Of a DNA stretch of 10,221 nucleotides, positions 6,104 to 10,221 are shown one piece after another; the first letter of the stretch is position 1; each line of letters begins with the position of its first letter. The notes below the pieces were generated by a model. That model worked only from the letters and a program-made list of their open reading frames with translations, was not told the DNA's origin and made no database searches. The stretch is from contig NZ_CAJPMA010000061.1 of assembly GCF_905371695.1 (NCBI RefSeq), positions 1 through 10,221 on the forward strand. Direction: 5' to 3'. The translations under genes and the position numbers were made by a program. This DNA comes from an uncultured Campylobacter sp. (GTDB lineage Bacteria; Campylobacterota; Campylobacteria; Campylobacterales; Campylobacteraceae).

Positions 6104-6704
6104 CCGGCCGCCTCGTAATCTATAAATCAAATCGCACGCTACGTGCGCAAAGCTCGCAAACACAAAGCCGATAGCTAGCGCGACGGCTAGGTTGTAAAGC
6201 GCGCTGTCGTTTGCTAGGGCGTAGTCGTCAAATCGCACGTAAACGCCCCATCTGCCGCCCATTCCTTCAGGCGCAAAGAGCAGCCCGCTAAGCGCGAGAA
6301 AGCAAAATCCGCCAAGCACGAGGAATTTCGCCCCCGTCACGATCAAATTTAGGCGTCCAAAGTCTGCGCGGCCGTAGTTTAGGCAAAAGACGGCGGCGAA
6401 AAAACAGATCCAAAACGGTGCGGCGCAGGCGTAAAAAGCAATCACGTTTAGGCTCGCGCCGTTGTTTGCGAAATCGTCCAAAAACGGCGCAAAAACCCGC
6501 ACGCCGCGGATAAAAGGCAGCCAAAATTTAAGCTCTAAAATCTCGTCCGAGCTCAAATTTAACGCCCAAATCCCAAGCGCCGCAAAAAATAAGACCCCGA
6601 GCGGAAAACGGAGCCCAGCCTGCTAAAATCGCTCTCTCAAATAAGCTTTTACGCGCCGCAGAGTCGTGCCCGAATTTGGTTTTCGTCGCTTCTTTTTCGT
6701 TCAT
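6098..6704 (-). pseudogene. Frameshifted four-helix membrane protein, function unknown
   Basis: The best start is ATG 6704-6702 with AAGGA at 6710-6714. That frame reads a polar N-terminus (MNEKEATKTKFGHDSAARKS, then LFERAILAG), loses sense and stops at 6528-6530. The adjacent frame is closed by a TAG at 6623-6625, then runs open to 6098. It begins GLRFPLGVLFFAALGIWALN, a clear membrane helix, and continues through three more: YACAAPFWICFFAAVFCL, LVLGGFCFLALSGLLF and LAVALAIGFVFASFAHVACD, ending in a basic tail (RLRGGRR). Deleting one G near 6605-6623 gives a single protein of about 200 residues. If the gene is read without its first part, the only start is a TTG at 6556, which lacks a ribosome site and drops the first helix. 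No named family recognised. Mutation and sequencing error are equally possible. Confidence 0.68.
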
Positions 6705-6924
6705 TTTTTTCCTTAAATTTATCCGTATTTCAAAGTGCGCTCAAAAATCAACCGTCAAATTTAACGGCGACCGCACGGCTAGTTCGGGTAGTCAAATTTG
6801 ATCAAATTTAGCCGCCGCGTCCGTTTAAATTTCGCCCGCCATGCAGGAAAATTTGCTCTAAATTTAGCGCAAATTTGACGCGATGACGACCAAATTTAGC
6901 CGCAGACAAACCGCCAAATTTAAC
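6705..6924. repeat. Intergenic stretch dense in the palindrome AAATTT
   Basis: Between proB and the membrane protein gene, AAATTT occurs ten times in 220 bases, often inside longer palindromes such as TCAAATTTGA (6792 region) and CTAAATTTAG (6858 region). Otherwise I see no gene, RNA or clear terminator. The repeats could fold as AT-rich hairpins at the end of the proB transcript or serve as protein-binding or methylation sites. Confidence 0.5.
6710..6714 (-). promoter_or_regulatory. RBS that decides the start of the frameshifted membrane protein
   Basis: AAGGA, followed by five or six A residues and ATG at 6704. It is a far better initiation site than the TTG at 6556, and shows that the coding frame originally began about 150 bases further upstream. 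Confidence 0.7.
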
Positions 6925-8052
6925 CTAAATCAGCGCGATGTTGTCGATATGCAGCGCCTCATCCTCGTATTTGTAGCCAAGAACCGCCTCGATCTCCTCG
7001 CTCTTGCGCCCTTTTATGAGGGCTAGCTCGGCCGAGGAGTAGTTTGTTATGCCGCGAGCTAGCGCCAGACCGCTTGCGTCTTTGATAGCCAGCGCTTCGC
7101 CGCGCTCAAACTCGCCCACGACCTCGCGGATGCCGACTGCTAGCAGGCTTTTGCCCTCTTTTAGCGCCTTTGCCGCGCCCGCGTCGATAGCGACCGTGCC
7201 ATTGTCCGCGGCCGAGTAGGCGAGCCAGTATTTACGCGAATTTATCCTATTTTTGCCTGCCAAAAATAGCGTCCCGACCTCGCAGCCCTGCGCTGCTCGC
7301 ACGATGTTTCGCGGATCCGCGCCGTTTGCGATGATAAGGTGAGTGCCGTTTTTGGTCGCCATCTGGGCTGCGGTTATTTTGGTGCGCATGCCGCCGGTGC
7401 CGAATTTACTGCCCTCCGCGCCCGCAGCCGCTCTAATGCTATCATCTAAATTTTCGACCAAATTTATAAATTTAGCATCCGTAAAAATGCTTGGATTTTT
7501 ATCGTATAGCCCGTCGATATCGGTCAAAATCACGAGCAAATCAGCCTCGATTAGTCCCGCAACCAGCGCGCTTAGCGTGTCGTTGTCGCCCACTTTTACG
7601 CCCCTTATTCCCTCGCCCACGACGGGGTCGTTTTCATTGATGACGGGGATGATTTTTTTAGCGAGCAAGGAGCGCAGGACGCTACGCATATTTAGGTAGC
7701 GGCGGCGGTCGCTAAAATCGTCCTTAGTTAGCAGTAGCTGCGCGACCTTTTTGCTGTGCGCCCAAAATAAAATTTGATAAAGATGTATGAGCGAAACCTG
7801 CCCGATGGCGGCAAGCGCTTGCTTTTCAACGATGGATTTTGGCTTGTGCGCGAGCTTCATCTGACCCATGCCAGCGCCCACGGCGCCCGAGGTTACGAAT
7901 ACCACTTCGGCGTTTTCGTTTAGTTCGCTTAAATTTGCTACGATTTGTTTGATTTTATCCTCGTTTAGCGAACCGTCCGCGTTTGCCAGCGTTGATGTGC
8001 CGATTTTTACGACGATGCGTTTCACGCCGCCTAGAAGCTCTTTTCTATCCAT
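6925..8052 (-). CDS. proB: Glutamate 5-kinase ProB, with PUA domain
   Basis: First, feedback-controlled step of proline synthesis: ATP-dependent phosphorylation of glutamate to glutamyl 5-phosphate, handed on to ProA. The 375 residues comprise an amino-acid kinase domain (about 1-260) and a C-terminal PUA domain (about 270-370), as in the E. coli enzyme of 367 residues. Visible motifs: VKIGTS 15-20, VTSGAVGAG 53-61, VINENDPV 137-144 and GDNDTLSA 155-162 for substrate binding, LTDIDGLYD 176-184, and GTGGMRTK 218-225 in the nucleotide site. In this family proline inhibits the kinase domain. GGAG at 8060-8063 and a TATAAT promoter support the start. It stands alone, with proA about 2.2 kb downstream on the same strand. 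Confidence 0.97.
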   Translation of the reverse strand: MDRKELLGGVKRIVVKIGTSTLANADGSLNEDKIKQIVANLSELNENAEVVFVTSGAVGAGMGQMKLAHKPKSIVEKQALAAIGQVSLIHLYQILFWAHSKKVAQLLLTKDDFSDRRRYLNMRSVLRSLLAKKIIPVINENDPVVGEGIRGVKVGDNDTLSALVAGLIEADLLVILTDIDGLYDKNPSIFTDAKFINLVENLDDSIRAAAGAEGSKFGTGGMRTKITAAQMATKNGTHLIIANGADPRNIVRAAQGCEVGTLFLAGKNRINSRKYWLAYSAADNGTVAIDAGAAKALKEGKSLLAVGIREVVGEFERGEALAIKDASGLALARGITNYSSAELALIKGRKSEEIEAVLGYKYEDEALHIDNIALI

Positions 8053-8476
8053 TTTACCGCTCCGAAATTTTTGAAAATTATACCCAAAACGGCTTATTTT
8101 AAATTTTAGCTTTAAAATGCGGCGGCGGCGCGAAATCTAGGTAAATTTAACCAAGCGGCGCGACCTTGCGGGCGGTTACCGTGCAAATCAAACACCTGAT
8201 AAAACCTGCGCGAATTTAGCAAGGCGTTTCGTTTGCGGCAAATTTCGAGCGTTTACAAAATAGCGGGCGCAGTTAAAATTCGGAGCTAAATTTAAGCCTC
8301 GCCGCGTTCGTTCGCGCGCCATTTAATCCGTGCCGTAAATATCTAAATGCCGATGCGAGCGCAGCAGGCAAGCTAAAACGCGCGGCGAATTTACTCCGCA
8401 AAATCCGCATAAACGCCTAGCCTGCTCTAAGATTCAAACTCGCGGCAAATTTACGCTAAACGACAAAGCGCAAAAT
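8053..8476. other. Gene-free 424-bp stretch with dispersed short repeats
   Basis: Apart from the proB promoter at its left end, this holds no gene I can support. A short word recurs: GCGGCAAATTTCG at 8235-8247, GCGGCGAATTTAC at 8382-8394 and GCGGCAAATTTAC at 8442-8454. AAATTT occurs about seven times. Two minus-strand frames of 44-45 codons (8188-8322 and 8273-8410) lack ribosome sites and look accidental. It may be decayed coding sequence or spacer; no hairpin with a T-run was found after the methyltransferase gene, whose stop begins at 8477 and which is transcribed away from this end into it. Confidence 0.5.
8060..8082 (-). promoter_or_regulatory. proB promoter -10 and RBS
   Basis: GGTATAAT (-10 hexamer TATAAT at 8077-8082) on the minus strand, then GGAG at 8060-8063, seven bases before the ATG at 8052. 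Leader of about 18 bases. No clear -35. Confidence 0.6.
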
Positions 8477-9313
8477 TTAGCTTAAATTTAGCCCGTAGAC
8501 GCACATCTTGCACGAGTTTTTGATCTTGCTAAAAATGCGGAAAATTTTCGCCGCAAGGCACCATTTTTCAGGCCTTATGTCCATCATCACGCCCGTTTTT
8601 AAAAGCTTAATGCGCTCGTCCCACGCTTCAAGCGACCTCTCGTCGTCGATGCCGAGTTTAAATTTAGGCGGATTTGCGATATAGCGCAGTACGTCGTGCT
8701 TTTTAGGCTCTATGCTAGCGGCGAAGCGACTGAGCAAATCAAGCATAACTACGCCGCTAAATCTCTGCGCTAAATTTCGCATAAACGCCGAAATCTCAGG
8801 CTCGCTAAAATACATCGCCACGCCTTCTAGCACGAAGATAAACTTCGCTCCTTCGTGCCGCGCGCGCAGTTCGTCCATCCACGCGGTCTCAAACATCGAG
8901 GCTTTGAGGCTAAAATTTAGCGCGGATTTTGGCACTAGCTCGCCCCGCAGGTCAATGACGTCGGGTAAATCAAGGTCGTAAAACAAGGCACCCGGTAGCT
9001 GCTTTTCAAGCCTTAGCGGACGCGTATCAAGCCCAGCTCCGACTTGGACTACGACTAGCTTTTCGCCCGCGTTTTTGCGAGCGAAATCTAAAATCTCGTC
9101 GTCGAAAAACCGCGCTCTAATCACGGTGCCGGTTTTGCTAAATTTGCCGCCTTTAAATTTAGCGAAATCATAATCTATACGCTGCATAACCGGGCGCGAA
9201 AAGGGATCGCCCAGTATAGGATCCGGCTCGTCGTTATCCAGCGCGCGGAAATACAAATTTATAAACAGCGTCTCTGAAATCGCGTCGTTAAATTTGATAT
9301 TTTTTGCTTGCAT
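8477..9313 (-). CDS. SAM-dependent methyltransferase of the LCM/TcmP family
   Basis: A 278-residue class I methyltransferase resembling the leucine carboxyl methyltransferase family (LCM, also TcmP). The SAM-binding motif I is VVVQVGAGLDTRPLR at about 87-101; the Gly-x-Gly-Leu-Asp-Thr-Arg form is typical of this family. YDLDLPDVIDLR (112-123) is the acidic second strand, and FVLEGVAMYF (160-169) the post-motif strand with the family's EG-x-x-MY. In this family the target is usually an O-methylated carboxyl or hydroxyl group on a small molecule or protein; the substrate here cannot be read from sequence. The C-terminal region carries Cys residues (WCLAAKIF, NSCKMCVYG) of unknown meaning. AAGGAG at 9319-9324 fixes the start. 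It has its own promoter and no obvious partner gene, so context does not reveal its job. Confidence 0.85.
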   Translation of the reverse strand: MQAKNIKFNDAISETLFINLYFRALDNDEPDPILGDPFSRPVMQRIDYDFAKFKGGKFSKTGTVIRARFFDDEILDFARKNAGEKLVVVQVGAGLDTRPLRLEKQLPGALFYDLDLPDVIDLRGELVPKSALNFSLKASMFETAWMDELRARHEGAKFIFVLEGVAMYFSEPEISAFMRNLAQRFSGVVMLDLLSRFAASIEPKKHDVLRYIANPPKFKLGIDDERSLEAWDERIKLLKTGVMMDIRPEKWCLAAKIFRIFSKIKNSCKMCVYGLNLS

Positions 9314-9318
9314 AGCTT

Positions 9319-9347
9319 CTCCTTTATGATAATCTATCGCAATTATA
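9319..9347 (-). promoter_or_regulatory. Methyltransferase promoter -10 and RBS
   Basis: TATAAT at 9342-9347 on the minus strand, then AAGGAG at 9319-9324, five bases before the ATG at 9313. Leader of about 20 bases. It lies between the possible terminator of the upstream gene and the coding start. Confidence 0.6.
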
Positions 9348-9364
9348 ACTCAAAAAGGAGAAAT

Positions 9365-9385
9365 CCGCGCTTTCATTTTACGCGG
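9365..9385 (-). terminator. Weak terminator-like hairpin after the DUF3137-like gene
   Basis: On the minus strand CCGCG, directly after the stop codon, pairs with CGCGG across an 11-base loop, followed by ATTTCTCC and TTTTT (9352-9356). The stem is only five base pairs and the T-run is eight bases away, so termination here is a modest guess. Confidence 0.3.
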
Positions 9386-10221
9386 TTATTTATCTTTCAT
9401 CTTCCAAATTTTGCGGTTTAGGTTAAGCTCGCTAACTATGGCTAAAAACCCGTCTAGCTCCCTAGCGTAGCGCACCGCGCCGTCGCTTCCTAGCAAGCTG
9501 GCGTTGATATCGGGTTCGAAATTATCCCGCCAAGTCTCGACTGCTACGTAAATTTTATCTTGCGAGATTAGTATATTTAGCGGCGCGTCGAGGCTTAAAT
9601 GAAGCGTTAAAATTTTCTCCATTAAAACGGGCGTGAGCGCGTATCTAGCGGCGATTTGATCGCTTGAATAGACCTTAAAATACTCGTTAAACCGCGCGTC
9701 GTCCATATAGGCTCGCTCGCCGTAAACGGCTAAATTTTGCGAGCTTTTGTGGCATACCGAGACGTAGGCGTCGACGTTTTTGTGAAAATCGGCGGTAAAT
9801 ATCGCGCCTTCAAAAAGCGTCTCTCTGCGCTCGCCCTTATCGGTTTTTATAATTTTTGCGGCTTTAAAATCGCCCAACCGCACGCTCACACCCTCTACTT
9901 GCCCGCTAATTAGGTCGTTTGAGTCGTATTCGTCTACGCGGCAGTTATAGACGTGAAGGAAATCTTCAAGCGGCGTTTGCCCGTAAGGATCGTAGTTTAG
10001 CCCTCTTGAATTTACGAGCGCGCGGATGATTTTGTCTTTGAAATTTTGCTTGTAGGCCTTGATTTTAGGTGCGGCGCTCATAGAGTAGACAAAGGCGCCA
10101 AGACCGAAGGCTAAGGCGAGTGAGTCTTCTATCTTAAATTTTAGCGCCGTTAGTCCCGCGGCAGCGGCGATCGCCGCTAGCACGCTTATCGCGCTATATT
10201 TTTTGGTCTCTTTTAGCGTCT
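9386..10221 (-). CDS. DUF3137-like membrane protein, N-terminus cut by window edge
   Basis: The frame is open to the right edge, so the gene starts outside the window; a GTG at 10183 is possible but would begin inside the first membrane helix (ISVLAAIAAAAGLTALKF), and TLKETKKYSA precedes it in frame. A second hydrophobic segment follows (LALAFGLGAFVYSM), then about 210 residues of soluble domain. The soluble part resembles DUF3137 proteins: NDLISGQVEGVSVRLGDFKA, then LFEGAIFTADFHKN, then FKVYSSDQIAARYALTPVLM and DKIYVAVETWRDNFEPDI near the end. This is a membrane-anchored family of unknown function. A short helical hairpin in the membrane with the domain on the cytoplasmic side is likely, judging by the basic stretch KIKAYKQNFKDK after helix two. 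Stop TAA at 9386-9388. Family assignment from memory of these motifs, fairly confident. Confidence 0.75.
   Translation of the reverse strand, partial: TLKETKKYSAISVLAAIAAAAGLTALKFKIEDSLALAFGLGAFVYSMSAAPKIKAYKQNFKDKIIRALVNSRGLNYDPYGQTPLEDFLHVYNCRVDEYDSNDLISGQVEGVSVRLGDFKAAKIIKTDKGERRETLFEGAIFTADFHKNVDAYVSVCHKSSQNLAVYGERAYMDDARFNEYFKVYSSDQIAARYALTPVLMEKILTLHLSLDAPLNILISQDKIYVAVETWRDNFEPDINASLLGSDGAVRYARELDGFLAIVSELNLNRKIWKMKDK

Noticed and set aside
6792..6812. Tandem CAAATTTG palindromes considered as a proB terminator
   Set aside because: The stems would be purely AT, short and without a following T-run; weaker than the other hairpins in the window.
8188..8410. Two overlapping minus-strand small frames (44 and 45 codons) in the gap upstream of proB
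   Set aside because: Neither has an AAGGA-type site or promoter, they overlap in different frames, and their composition is that of unselected sequence.
1..10221. CRISPR array, tRNA, rRNA, riboswitch, IS element or prophage genes
   Set aside because: I read through for regular spaced repeats, tRNA-like folds, transposase or integrase motifs and known leader motifs and found none.

Overview
The window looks like chromosome from a Campylobacter of the oral, mid-GC type (C. showae / C. rectus-like). This is inferred from about 50% GC, constant use of the word AAATTT (often as GCTAAATTT/AAATTTAGC), -10 boxes of the form GCTATAAT without clear -35 boxes, AAGGA ribosome sites, and the protein sequences. 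Species was not tested. Nearly everything lies on the minus strand; only nhaA is on the plus strand.

Layout from left to right. 1-539: start of a secreted, cysteine-rich Sel1-like repeat protein, with a frameshift just after its signal peptide; it runs off the left edge. 696-2236: a two-gene operon, a small lipoprotein followed by proC, joined by an ATGA overlap. 2310-3248: an Mrr-type restriction endonuclease whose N-terminal half is very AT-rich and whose catalytic half is GC-rich. 3342-3440: a 99-bp element bounded by an 11-bp perfect inverted repeat. 3450-4709: proA. 4710-4899: compact divergent promoter region. 4900-6081: nhaA. 6098-6704: a four-helix membrane protein of unknown function, frameshifted near its start and convergent with nhaA across a shared hairpin. 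6925-8052: proB. 8053-8476: gene-free stretch. 8477-9313: an S-adenosylmethionine-dependent methyltransferase of the leucine carboxyl methyltransferase (LCM/TcmP) family. 9386-10221: a DUF3137-like membrane protein cut by the right edge.

How the genes work together. proB (glutamate 5-kinase), proA (glutamyl-phosphate reductase) and proC (pyrroline-5-carboxylate reductase) make up the whole glutamate-to-proline route within about 7.4 kb, but as separate transcription units with unrelated genes between them. The NhaA Na+/H+ antiporter is divergent from proA, so salt or osmotic stress is a possible common theme (inference). Mrr is a defence gene placed between proC and proA and shows signs of recombination.

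I found no CRISPR array, tRNA, rRNA, intact transposase or obvious multi-gene novel system. The points most worth checking are the composition break inside mrr, the 99-bp element beside it, the roughly 45-residue insertion in ProC, the two frameshifted genes, and the extreme excess of AAATTT, which fits the RAATTY site linked to DNA uptake in C. jejuni.
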